DNA of 25,561 bases, taken from positions 1 to 25,561 of the IMG/VR virus record IMGVR_UViG_3300025141_012149; one strand, written 5' to 3'. Within the stretch, counting starts at the first letter, position 1, and every line of letters begins with the position of its first letter. The notes below the pieces were generated by a model. The model had not been told where the DNA came from, searched no databases, and worked only from the letters and a program-made list of their open reading frames with translations. Shown here piece by piece: positions 15,091-22,276 of the stretch. The position numbers were made by a program, and so were the translations under genes. The stretch is from a virus.

Positions 15091-16432
15091 AAATTATATT
15101 GTTGGTATTTTAAATGATTCTGCTGTTATTCCTAATGCAACCGCCGCACAAAAATCTAAAGAATTAACAGAATTTTTTACTCGATTTAAATATTTTGGAA
15201 AAATTTTAACAGGTACATCTGTAAATGGAATACTTGATAAAGCATTAAAAGAAAATGTTAAATATTGTATTGTTCAATGTATAGGCCATTTAATAAAAGA
15301 AGCTCAATTTTTTGAGCTACTTGAAAAATGGATGGAAACTCATACTTTTTTTATAACAGGGCATATAATGGATAAACAAAATCCTAATACTGCTCATCCA
15401 GAAGGAAAAGGATATTATGGATTACATAAACAATGTTTATTAGTTAATTTAGATTATTATAAAAAATTTGATAAACCTGTTTATGGTATAAAAAATAACG
15501 AAAAAACTATTTTAGCAAATGCAAAAAGACATGTTCATGATATTCATGATGATTATACTCCATTATCTTTAAAACCAACTGAAGAAACAGTATCATGTAC
15601 TCCTTTAGTAGATGGGTGGAATTTTATTAATACAAGTTTAGCAAATGGATTAACAGTTTATAATTTTCATCCTAAAATTAGAGAACAAAAACAATATGTA
15701 TATCCTAATAAAAGTGCTGTAGAATTACAACGACAACTTTCTTGGATTAATAATATTATAAGTTATGCACCTACTTGTGTATTTTTTTGGAATACAGAAG
15801 CATATAAAGAATTAAAATATATTAAATTAGATAAACCAATTGATAAATTATATTCTGTAGCAGCTGCATTTAAACCTAATTTTATTTTAAATTATTTTGA
15901 TTTTAATGAAGATACAGAAATTATTTTTTATGATTATAGTAAGTCAGCGTTAGCTTTTAAAAAATTACTTTTAACTCATTGGGATGGTACTAATTACCCT
16001 GAATTTTTAAAATGGGCCAAAAGTAAATATCAAATAAATGAAACAGTAGGCAGACAAACAGAAAATGAGACTTATGAATTTTTATGGAAACAAGAGATCG
16101 CAAGATGGGGTTCTGAAGAAAATTTAAAAAATCATTGGGACAAATATAAAAAATTAAAACATCATTATATTTATTGTGATATTTGTGAAGATCCAAGCAA
16201 ATTAACTTCTATAATCACTAATAGTAAAACAGAAGTAATTTGGTGGAGTAATGCCTTTCATACTGTTAATGCTCATTATTTGAGAGGTTTACAAGGCGCG
16301 CAAAGTTGCTATAATAAATGGTTATCCCAAATAGAAGATAAAAATAAAAATATATATATTATGGGTAAAGATTATTTAAATCGTCCAGTAGAAGGCGGTA
16401 CTTTAAAGGAGTATTTACATGGAAATACATGA
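15077..16432 (+). CDS. Large protein of unknown function, two apparent halves
   Basis: A 451-residue protein from ATG 15077; an in-frame TTG at 15056 is possible but lies deeper in the previous gene. The N-terminal half (to about 150) has alternating strands and helices (YIVGILNDS, VKYCIVQCIGHLI, THTFFITGHIM), like a Rossmann or glycosyltransferase-type fold. The C-terminal half begins around FILNYFDFNEDTEIIFYDYS and contains FKKLLLTHWDGTNYPEFLKW, then YIYCDICEDPSKL and EVIWWSNAF, which alternate like a methyltransferase core but lack a clear glycine-rich loop. I recognise no family. Its place at the end of the glycan island and its 14-base overlap with the hydroxylase-like gene suggest glycan or small-molecule modification. 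Confidence 0.7.
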   Translation: MGINKNYIVGILNDSAVIPNATAAQKSKELTEFFTRFKYFGKILTGTSVNGILDKALKENVKYCIVQCIGHLIKEAQFFELLEKWMETHTFFITGHIMDKQNPNTAHPEGKGYYGLHKQCLLVNLDYYKKFDKPVYGIKNNEKTILANAKRHVHDIHDDYTPLSLKPTEETVSCTPLVDGWNFINTSLANGLTVYNFHPKIREQKQYVYPNKSAVELQRQLSWINNIISYAPTCVFFWNTEAYKELKYIKLDKPIDKLYSVAAAFKPNFILNYFDFNEDTEIIFYDYSKSALAFKKLLLTHWDGTNYPEFLKWAKSKYQINETVGRQTENETYEFLWKQEIARWGSEENLKNHWDKYKKLKHHYIYCDICEDPSKLTSIITNSKTEVIWWSNAFHTVNAHYLRGLQGAQSCYNKWLSQIEDKNKNIYIMGKDYLNRPVEGGTLKEYLHGNT

Positions 16433-16601
16433 TAATGAACTTAAGAAAATAGATACAATTCCACTTTTATTAGTAGAATTACAGGCAAAAAATATGACTC
16501 ATTTAGCTGATGAATATATTCATAGGTGGGAAAAAATCAAAAAGATCCCTCAAAAAGCTAAAGTTCAACCAAAAAAGAAAAGGAGTATGTTTAAGCGATG
16601 A
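16419..16601 (+). CDS. Small lysine-rich protein A (tandem paralogue)
   Basis: A 60-residue protein with AAGGAG at 16406-16411, 7 bases before the ATG, and a 14-base overlap with the preceding gene. After a helical first half it has LADEYIHRWEKIKKIP and a basic tail (KAKVQPKKKRSMFKR). The next gene encodes a protein of the same plan, so this is one member of a tandem pair. The basic tail could bind nucleic acid or a membrane surface. No family is recognised. Confidence 0.65.
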   Translation: MEIHDNELKKIDTIPLLLVELQAKNMTHLADEYIHRWEKIKKIPQKAKVQPKKKRSMFKR

Positions 16602-16804
16602 AAATAAGTAATGATAAATTAGCATTGTTTAAAAATAAAGCAGAACTTGAAAATTACCTAAAAATTAATGGTATTTCAGGTAGTGCTGCAAGTGATCATC
16701 TTGCAACATGGGAAAAAGTTAAGTCAAAACGAGCTGTTCCTAAAGCAAAGAAAAAAACAACGATGGTTGTTACTGAAACGGATAAATCTGTAGAAATTAA
16801 ATAA
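16598..16804 (+). CDS. Small lysine-rich protein B (tandem paralogue)
   Basis: A 68-residue protein that starts at an ATGA junction with its paralogue. The middle SAASDHLATWEKVKSKR and following AVPKAKKKTTM line up with the RWEKIKK...KVQPKKKRSM part of the preceding protein. The N-terminal half (KLALFKNKAELENYLKING) looks like a small helical, possibly SAP- or LEM-like, DNA-end-binding helix pair, but that is weak. It ends at TAATG with the PC4-like gene, so the two are probably co-expressed. Function unknown; a DNA- or transcription-linked role is suggested by the neighbours only. Confidence 0.65.
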   Translation: MKISNDKLALFKNKAELENYLKINGISGSAASDHLATWEKVKSKRAVPKAKKKTTMVVTETDKSVEIK

Positions 16805-17082
16805 TGGATATCGACTTTGGAACGGCATTTCATAAAAATAATGGAAATGCCGTTAAAGTTACTGTCAATGAATTTAGAGAAAATTTATATTTGCATATAA
16901 GAGAATATGCTATGGATGGTGATACGGGACAATGGTTCCCGACAAAAAGTGGATTAGCCTTACCTGCAGATGAGGTATGTTCTTTATTACCTTTATTAGA
17001 AAATGCTGCTGAAATAGTAAGTAAAAGATTTAAATACTCTGCTCAATTAGAATTTAATTTTGGAGAAATAAATGACAGTTAA
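16804..17082 (+). CDS. PC4/Sub1-like ssDNA-binding protein
   Basis: A 92-residue protein matching the PC4 (positive cofactor 4) ssDNA-binding domain. VKVTVNEFRENLYLHIREYAMD (about 17-38) carries the beta-ridge strands, followed by GDTGQWFPTKSGLALPADEV (about 39-58) and a C-terminal helix (SLLPLLENAAEIV). The WxPTKxGxxL signature is diagnostic of the fold. PC4-type proteins bind single-stranded DNA as dimers and occur in some phages and bacteria, where they may act in replication or transcription. It overlaps the HTH-like gene by 11 bases. The fold call is confident; its use by the phage is unknown. Confidence 0.88.
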   Translation: MDIDFGTAFHKNNGNAVKVTVNEFRENLYLHIREYAMDGDTGQWFPTKSGLALPADEVCSLLPLLENAAEIVSKRFKYSAQLEFNFGEINDS

Positions 17083-17377
17083 AGCTTGGAGTGATGAACA
17101 GGAAAATGAATTAATATCATTATATACTGTTTCATCCAAAAAAGATGTACATGAACTTGCCAAACACTTCGAAAAAGGGTATCGTAGTGTTATAAGTAAA
17201 CTTGTACAATTAAAAATATATGAAAAACCAGAAATAGGTGGTGAAGATAAAGGTTTAACTGTAAAAGTTATGCTTAGAGAATTAGAAGAAATTCTTAATA
17301 TTACTATTGAAGGTACTAATCTAAATAAAAAAGAAAATTTATCAAAATTACTAGATGCAATTAAACGGAGGGTTTAA
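17072..17377 (+). CDS. SANT/HTH-like DNA-binding protein
   Basis: A 101-residue protein whose first half (AWSDEQENELISLY to VISKLVQLKIY, about 5-50) is a Myb/SANT-like helix-turn-helix: an acidic, tryptophan-containing first helix, HELAKHF second helix and YRSVISKLVQL recognition helix. The same module plan occurs four times in the protein at 21536-22219 (compare RTYSEEQETLIEDM and NSVRGKLLSMGL). The second half is a predicted helical hairpin. It overlaps the PC4-like gene by 11 bases and ends at TAATG with the DUF3310 gene. A role in phage transcription or DNA packaging/organisation is plausible but unproven. Confidence 0.7.
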   Translation: MTVKAWSDEQENELISLYTVSSKKDVHELAKHFEKGYRSVISKLVQLKIYEKPEIGGEDKGLTVKVMLRELEEILNITIEGTNLNKKENLSKLLDAIKRRV

Positions 17378-17916
17378 TGAGTAATAATCTAAGTACTGAT
17401 CCATCAGATAGACAATCAAATGAAAGTTGGGATCAATATGTAGTTCGTAAAAATTCTATTGCAAAACAAGATTTTGCAGAACCTACTAGAGAGCAAAAAC
17501 AAAAATCGGATAGACAACCAAATGAAAGTTGGGATCAATATGTAGTTCGTAAAATGAGAGAAGAAAGAGAAGGTAAGGTGTATCCTGCTAGAGAAGATGT
17601 CCCTGCAGAATTATGGGGTAAACCTATATATGAGTCACCAGATAAAGGAAAAACAATATATAAAAGATTATCTGGTGCTCCTGTTTCTGAAAGAGAATTA
17701 GTAAAACCTGATATGGTTAATCATCCTCCTCATTACAATAAAGGAATCGAAACTATTAAATATATTAAATCTTGGGATATGTCTTATGCACAAGGAAATG
17801 TCATTAAATATACTACTCGTTATAACGTAAAACATACAAATAAAAAATCACAATTAGAAGATTTACAAAAAGCACTATGGTATTTAAAAGATCTGATTAA
17901 AGAACTTGATGAATGA
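17377..17916 (+). CDS. DUF3310-domain protein with a duplicated peptide in its N-terminal tail
   Basis: A 179-residue protein. Its C-terminal part from about residue 114 (VNHPPHYNKGIETIKYIKSW, later KYTTRYNVKHTNKKSQLEDL) is the phage DUF3310 domain, often annotated as a nucleotide-kinase-like or MazG-like neighbour protein but of unproven function. The N-terminal tail has the peptide SDRQ[S/P]NESWDQYVVRK twice (about residues 10-25 and 44-59), encoded by DNA repeats with one mismatch in 46 bases. The tail is otherwise charged and probably disordered. Starts at TAATG and ends at ATGA with the radical SAM gene. Confidence 0.85.
   Translation: MSNNLSTDPSDRQSNESWDQYVVRKNSIAKQDFAEPTREQKQKSDRQPNESWDQYVVRKMREEREGKVYPAREDVPAELWGKPIYESPDKGKTIYKRLSGAPVSERELVKPDMVNHPPHYNKGIETIKYIKSWDMSYAQGNVIKYTTRYNVKHTNKKSQLEDLQKALWYLKDLIKELDE
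17407..17452 (+). repeat. Intragenic direct repeat, copy 1
   Basis: A 46-base segment repeated in frame 102 bases later with a single difference (T at 17416, C at 17518). It encodes the conserved SDRQSNESWDQYVVRK peptide. The near identity at third codon positions argues for recent duplication or gene conversion. Confidence 0.95.
17509..17554 (+). repeat. Intragenic direct repeat, copy 2
   Basis: Second copy of the 46-base repeat, at an offset of exactly 34 codons, encoding SDRQPNESWDQYVVRK. The one changed base converts serine to proline. Confidence 0.95.
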
Positions 17917-19604
17917 GCAATGAAGTCATTTTTTTAAGTGATATCTCAAATCAAACAAAAGAAACTTATGCTGCAAGATATGCAGGAACTTATGTTCTAA
18001 AATCTCAATTAATTAATGCCGGATATAAAACAATAGTACTTGATTGGTTTAGATTTCTAGAAGATAATAAAAAATTTTTTAGTTATTTTGAAAAATTAAT
18101 TGATGAAAATACATTATGTGTTGGTATTTCTACTACTTTTTTATATCCATCTTTTCAAAATAAAAAACTTTCTGATGCTAGTGGTTTTTCAAACCAATCG
18201 ACAATAACTAAAATTGATAAATTAACTACTGCAGCTTACTCTTTATTTTTATGGGAATATACTAATGAAAAATTAAGAGAGTGGTTTAGTAATCTTCGTC
18301 TAATTTTAGACAAATATAATCCTAAAGCTAAAATTATACTTGGAGGAGCTAGAACTACAAGAATATTACAAATGAGTCATATAGCTCCTGATAATTATGC
18401 TATTAAAGATTATTGTGATTATGTATTGTGTGGAATGGCTGATAATGCAATTATTGCATTAATAAATAAAATAAAAAATGAAGAAAATATAATTCCTTCA
18501 ATAACTAGAAATGGAATTAATTTTATTCTTTGTGATCGAGATGAGTGGAAATCTGACAATAAAAAAGTTCCTCATAATTTTTTTACAAAAGAAGATTGTT
18601 TTTTACCACATAATTGGGCACCATTAGAAGTAAGTAGAGGATGTGGTTTTAATTGTAAATATTGTTATTATGAAACAAGATATTCTTCTAAAAGATGTAT
18701 TAACTCATTAAAAGAAGAACTTATAAAAAATTATAATGATTTTGGCATACAAGGATACAATTTAACTTCTGATTGTTTTAATGATAATCGTAAATGGGTA
18801 GGTGAATGGGCAGAAATGGTAGCAAAACTACCATTTAAAATTGAATGGGCAAGTTATGTTAGAATTGATCCTTTTCATAAATATATGGATTTAATGGATG
18901 AAATGTTAGGATCAGGATATAGAGCTGGTTTTTATGGTATTGAGACTCTATGTCACGAAGCAGGTAAATTTGCAGGAAAAGGATTAGATCCTGAAAGAGT
19001 AAAAGAACTTTTACAGATTTTAAAAAATAAAGGCGGAAATGAAATATGGACAACGGCATATTTTATTATTGGATTACCTAAAGAAACAAAAGAAAGTTTA
19101 GATAATTCGTTAGAATGGTTATTACAACAAAAAATTATTGATGAAATACAAACATCTATTTTAGATGTTGGCCCTTTTATTGAAGAACTTTCGGGGGTAG
19201 TAGACTTTTCAGATCATTCTCGATATCCTGAGAAATTTGGATTTACAAAATTAGAATTCACTCCAAAATTTTATTGGGAACATGACACTATGAATCTAGA
19301 CGAATGTTTTGTAATTCAAGAAAAATGGAAAAAAGCCTTTAAAAATCATTCTTTTACTAGGTTTGGAGGAAGTGCTCACGGAGAATATGCCAGAATAAGA
19401 GATCTTGGTTTAGAACATAAAGAAAGTGTAGCTTTTATGAAAACTAAATTTTTAACTGGTAAAAAATTAATAAATCTAAACCATGAACGAAAAAAAGAAT
19501 TTAAAAACTATGTAGTAAATTTAAGTAGAAAAAATGTAGAAAATTATTATAAACGATTTATAGAAATTAATAAAGTTGAGTTTAAAAAGAAGAATCTCTG
19601 TTAA
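17913..19604 (+). CDS. B12-binding-type radical SAM protein
   Basis: A 563-residue protein. The N-terminal ~180 residues resemble a cobalamin-binding Rossmann domain (NEVIFLSDIS, TIVLDWFRF, LCVGISTTF, IILGGARTT, DYVLCGMAD); the classical DxHxxG motif is not evident, so cobalamin may bind base-on or not at all. The radical SAM core starts at LEVSRGCGFNCKYC with the [4Fe-4S] cysteines C244, C248 and C251. IGLPKETKESLDNSLEWL (about 386-403) matches the family's later strand. These enzymes do methylations, ring contractions or cyclisations. It starts at ATGA after the DUF3310 gene and ends the long operon; the next gene has its own promoter. Substrate unknown. Confidence 0.9.
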   Translation: MSNEVIFLSDISNQTKETYAARYAGTYVLKSQLINAGYKTIVLDWFRFLEDNKKFFSYFEKLIDENTLCVGISTTFLYPSFQNKKLSDASGFSNQSTITKIDKLTTAAYSLFLWEYTNEKLREWFSNLRLILDKYNPKAKIILGGARTTRILQMSHIAPDNYAIKDYCDYVLCGMADNAIIALINKIKNEENIIPSITRNGINFILCDRDEWKSDNKKVPHNFFTKEDCFLPHNWAPLEVSRGCGFNCKYCYYETRYSSKRCINSLKEELIKNYNDFGIQGYNLTSDCFNDNRKWVGEWAEMVAKLPFKIEWASYVRIDPFHKYMDLMDEMLGSGYRAGFYGIETLCHEAGKFAGKGLDPERVKELLQILKNKGGNEIWTTAYFIIGLPKETKESLDNSLEWLLQQKIIDEIQTSILDVGPFIEELSGVVDFSDHSRYPEKFGFTKLEFTPKFYWEHDTMNLDECFVIQEKWKKAFKNHSFTRFGGSAHGEYARIRDLGLEHKESVAFMKTKFLTGKKLINLNHERKKEFKNYVVNLSRKNVENYYKRFIEINKVEFKKKNLC

Positions 19605-19612
19605 AAAATGTT

Positions 19613-19641
19613 TGGACATTTCCTTTCAATTATGCTATTAT
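19613..19641 (+). promoter_or_regulatory. Promoter for the DNA ligase gene
   Basis: TGGACA (19613-19618; preceded by T so TTGGAC is also readable) and TATTAT (19636-19641) are spaced by 17 bases. The start would be about 7 bases downstream, close to the GAGGA ribosome-binding site (19652-19656) before the ATG at 19664. The 59-base gap after the radical SAM stop contains nothing else. Confidence 0.65.
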
Positions 19642-19663
19642 ATATTTAATAGAGGATTTAAAC

Positions 19664-21394
19664 ATGAATTACACCCAGCTAAAGAACTACGTTCTTGAGC
19701 ATTCCCATAAATATTATGACTTATCTACGCCGCGCATCTCCGATGCAGAGTGGGATCAAGTTTATAAAAAGCTTGAAAAAATTGAAAAAGCGCAAGGATG
19801 GCGAGATTCTGATTCACCAACATTAAAAGTTGGTGGAGCTGCTGGTAAAGTACGTCACCCTTATACTCTTTATTCCCTAAGAAAAGTCTATGAAAAATCG
19901 GAAATTGAATCTTTCATGGATGTGCGTACGCCCAAAATTGATGGGACCAACCTTACGCTTATTTATAAAAATGGAAAACTTCATTTAGCTCTTACTCGAG
20001 GTAATGGGGATAGAGGCGATGACGTTACCGCACTCGCACATGAAATTCAAAATATTCCGAAAAAAATATCTACAGACCATGCGCAAGTTGTCATAAATGG
20101 CGAATGTGTTACTCACAACGATGTTGATAATTTTCGCAATTATGTAAGCGGTGCGCTAGGGCTAAAATCTCCTAAAGAATTTAAAGAAAGAAATATTCAA
20201 TTTATTGCTCATGATATCCTATCATGGAAAATGAATTATCTAAAAAAGATAGATGTTCTAAAAAATATGGAATTCTTTACAGTATTACACGATGAAGCAT
20301 GGGAATATCCCTGCGACGGAGTCGTTTATCGTTGTGATGATTGGAAAAAATGTGATCATTTAGGATATACTTCTAAATATCCACGATTTGCAGTTGCGCT
20401 AAAAACCAGGGAGGAAACAACTGCTGAAACTATACTTAAAGATGTATTATGGACAGTAGGTAGAACAGGACAGGTATCTCCAACAGGTGTTGTTGATCCT
20501 GTTATATTAGATGATGCTACAATTACGCGTGTTACTCTACATAATATTGAGCAGATACAGAATCATAAATTAGGCTTAGGTGATAGAATTGAAATTGAGA
20601 GAGCTGGAGGAGTTATACCTAAATTCCTACGAGTTCTTGAACATTCTTCGCACGGATTAAAAATAACTAAAGAACATGCAGAAACAACTCTTGGTTATAA
20701 ACTAAAAAGAAATGGCCCTAAGTTATTCTCCGATACAGTTAATGCATCTAAAGTAGTTGAACATTTTATTAAGACATTGGAGATAAAAGGGCTTGGTCCT
20801 GCATCAATTAAGAAAATGGGATTTGTACATCCTGCTGATCTATTCGATAACCCTAATTGGGATATACTAGGAGCAAATGGTGCTAAAGTAGCCGAGGAAA
20901 TAGAACGTGCTAAAACTAAACCATACTCATTAGTTCTAGCATCATTTGGGATACATACCGTAGGCAAACGTGCTGCTAAATTAATAGTATCACATATTCC
21001 AGAGTTTAGAAATCTAAGAGATATTGGATATGAGGATATTAAAGGCGTTGGTCCTGTTATGGTACAAAGCGTAATAACATGGCTTGAAGAAAATGAAGAT
21101 TGGGTTTATGATCTTCCATTACAGCTATCAGAAGAAATTACAACAGATGATATTGCAAAAATACCAGTACGAAAAGTCTGTATTACAGGTAAATTAAATA
21201 TGACACGATCAGAACTTGCATCACATCTGGAAAACTATAATTTTAAAGTAACCTCAACGGTTACTAAAGATTGCTATGCATTGATAACTGCCGGTGATAA
21301 TAGTAGTTCCAAATACAAAAAAGCTAATCAACAAGGAACTACCATTATAGATTACTGGCAAAATAGTGAAAGTGTGTTAAACGGAAATTTTTAG
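19664..21394 (+). CDS. ligA: NAD-dependent DNA ligase (short, no zinc-finger cysteines)
   Basis: A 576-residue LigA; bacterial enzymes have about 670. It joins nicked DNA using NAD. The Ia domain is present (HKYYDLSTPRISDAEWD, 15-31, with W where LigA usually has the last Tyr). The adenylated lysine is K91 in KIDG (91-94); later motifs are TRGNGDRGDDVT and CDGVVYR. An OB fold (about 260-325) is followed by a stretch (about 325-372) where LigA normally has a Cys4 zinc finger; here no cysteine is present. Helix-hairpin-helix segments (GLGPASIKKMG, FGIHTVGKRAA, IKGVGPVMVQS) and a BRCT domain near the end (RKVCITGKL) remain. A RBS GAGGA lies 7 bases before ATG. The 5' half looks more GC-rich than the 3' half. 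Confidence 0.95.
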   Translation: MNYTQLKNYVLEHSHKYYDLSTPRISDAEWDQVYKKLEKIEKAQGWRDSDSPTLKVGGAAGKVRHPYTLYSLRKVYEKSEIESFMDVRTPKIDGTNLTLIYKNGKLHLALTRGNGDRGDDVTALAHEIQNIPKKISTDHAQVVINGECVTHNDVDNFRNYVSGALGLKSPKEFKERNIQFIAHDILSWKMNYLKKIDVLKNMEFFTVLHDEAWEYPCDGVVYRCDDWKKCDHLGYTSKYPRFAVALKTREETTAETILKDVLWTVGRTGQVSPTGVVDPVILDDATITRVTLHNIEQIQNHKLGLGDRIEIERAGGVIPKFLRVLEHSSHGLKITKEHAETTLGYKLKRNGPKLFSDTVNASKVVEHFIKTLEIKGLGPASIKKMGFVHPADLFDNPNWDILGANGAKVAEEIERAKTKPYSLVLASFGIHTVGKRAAKLIVSHIPEFRNLRDIGYEDIKGVGPVMVQSVITWLEENEDWVYDLPLQLSEEITTDDIAKIPVRKVCITGKLNMTRSELASHLENYNFKVTSTVTKDCYALITAGDNSSSKYKKANQQGTTIIDYWQNSESVLNGNF

Positions 21395-21438
21395 TTTATT
21401 TTAAATGAACCAAAACACAAGAATCTGTAAAATTAATC

Positions 21439-21467
21439 TTGCTTTAAATACATTTTTCTCTTATAAT
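21439..21467 (+). promoter_or_regulatory. Strong promoter for the HTH-repeat protein gene
   Basis: TTGCTT (21439-21444) and a perfect TATAAT (21462-21467) are separated by 17 bases in the 141-base gap after the ligase gene. The predicted transcription start (about 21474) lies just before the stem-loop at 21478-21500, giving a leader of about 60 bases. Confidence 0.78.
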
Positions 21468-21477
21468 CATTACATAG

Positions 21478-21500
21478 TCAAGAAGACAATAACTTCTTGA
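21478..21500 (+). promoter_or_regulatory. Leader stem-loop or palindromic operator
   Basis: A perfect 8-bp inverted repeat (TCAAGAAG and CTTCTTGA) around a 7-base loop (ACAATAA). It begins at about +5 of the predicted transcript. It could be a 5' mRNA-protecting hairpin, as in some highly expressed transcripts, or a DNA operator for a dimeric regulator such as the downstream HTH protein. No T-run follows, so it is not a terminator. Confidence 0.7.
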
Positions 21501-21535
21501 ACAAACTTCAAAATTCAACGAGGGGATTTGATACA

Positions 21536-22219
21536 ATGAGTAAGTTTGAATACACTGATGAAATGGTTTCCACTATGCACGACGCTGCTGGTGGAGGTGT
21601 TACTGAAGAAGTTATTGAAAACCTTATGGATGATTTCGATTTTCCAAGGCGTTCAGTAACGGCTAAGCTTCGTAAGCTTGGATATGATGTGCCCAAAAAG
21701 CCGGGTGCAGCTCCGGTATTTTCGGCGGAAGAGACAGCCAGTCTTTCTGATTATTTGTCAGAAAATTCTGGTGTTCATACCGCAGAAGAAATTGCTGCAA
21801 GTTTTGCCAACGGTAAATTTACCGCTCGTCAAATTAATGGGAAAGCTCTTTCACTTGAAATGACTTCTCACGTTAAACCGGCAGAAAAGAAAGTTACACC
21901 GCGTACCTATAGTGAAGAGCAAGAAACTCTGATCGAAGACATGGTTAATGATGATGCTTATCTGGAAGAAATTGCAGATGCCGTAGATCGTTCTGTTAAT
22001 TCAGTTCGAGGAAAACTTTTAAGCATGGGCTTAAAGGCTCCACAACGAGATAAAAAGACCTCCAAGTCTGATCCTTATGAGGGGATTGAGGATCTGCTTG
22101 ATCAAACTGTTGAAGAGATTGCTGATCATTTTGACAAGACCGTGCGCGGGGTCAAGACGGTTCTTACACGTCGTGGTCTAGCTTGTGCTGATTATACCCC
22201 TAAATCCGTTGCTGAGTAA
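21536..22219 (+). CDS. Protein with four tandem SANT/HTH-like modules, probably highly expressed
   Basis: A 227-residue protein. The ATG at 21536 has GAGGGG at 21520-21525, 10 bases upstream; an in-frame TTG at 21497 lies in the stem-loop and is rejected. Four modules share an acidic first helix, an EEIA-type second helix and an S/R-containing recognition helix: about 5-50 (FEYTDEMV to TAKLRKLGY), 61-108, 124-167 (TYSEEQETLIEDM to VRGKLLSMGL) and 181-216 (VEEIADHFDKTVRGV to LTRRGL). The plan matches the single module of the 17072-17377 protein. Own promoter, leader stem-loop and strong terminator make it a monocistronic unit, and codons look more GC-rich than in most neighbours, suggesting high expression. 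A DNA-coating or regulatory role is inferred; no named family is recognised. Confidence 0.82.
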   Translation: MSKFEYTDEMVSTMHDAAGGGVTEEVIENLMDDFDFPRRSVTAKLRKLGYDVPKKPGAAPVFSAEETASLSDYLSENSGVHTAEEIAASFANGKFTARQINGKALSLEMTSHVKPAEKKVTPRTYSEEQETLIEDMVNDDAYLEEIADAVDRSVNSVRGKLLSMGLKAPQRDKKTSKSDPYEGIEDLLDQTVEEIADHFDKTVRGVKTVLTRRGLACADYTPKSVAE

Positions 22220-22240
22220 TCAGTTTTAAATTAAAGGGGA

Positions 22241-22270
22241 AAGGGGATAGCTTTGGCTATCCCTTTTTTT
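22241..22270 (+). terminator. Rho-independent terminator after the HTH-repeat gene
   Basis: GGGATAGC (22244-22251), loop TTTG, GCTATCCC (22256-22263) and seven T (22264-22270). The stem can be lengthened by the A/T pairs and a G-U on either side. It is the clearest intrinsic terminator in the window and should end the transcript from the 21439 promoter. Confidence 0.93.
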
Positions 22271-22276
22271 ATTACA

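Noticed and set aside
17407-17554. Direct repeats as a CRISPR array or integration site
   Set aside because: Only two copies, in frame and 102 bases apart inside a coding gene; no spacers, leader or cas genes.
21497-21535. Longer N-terminus for the HTH-repeat protein from TTG 21497
   Set aside because: The TTG lies in the leader stem-loop, while GAGGGG precedes the ATG at 21536.
21678-21863. 61-aa plus-strand frame inside the HTH-repeat gene
   Set aside because: Out-of-frame shadow with no ribosome-binding site; the main frame has four conserved-looking modules.
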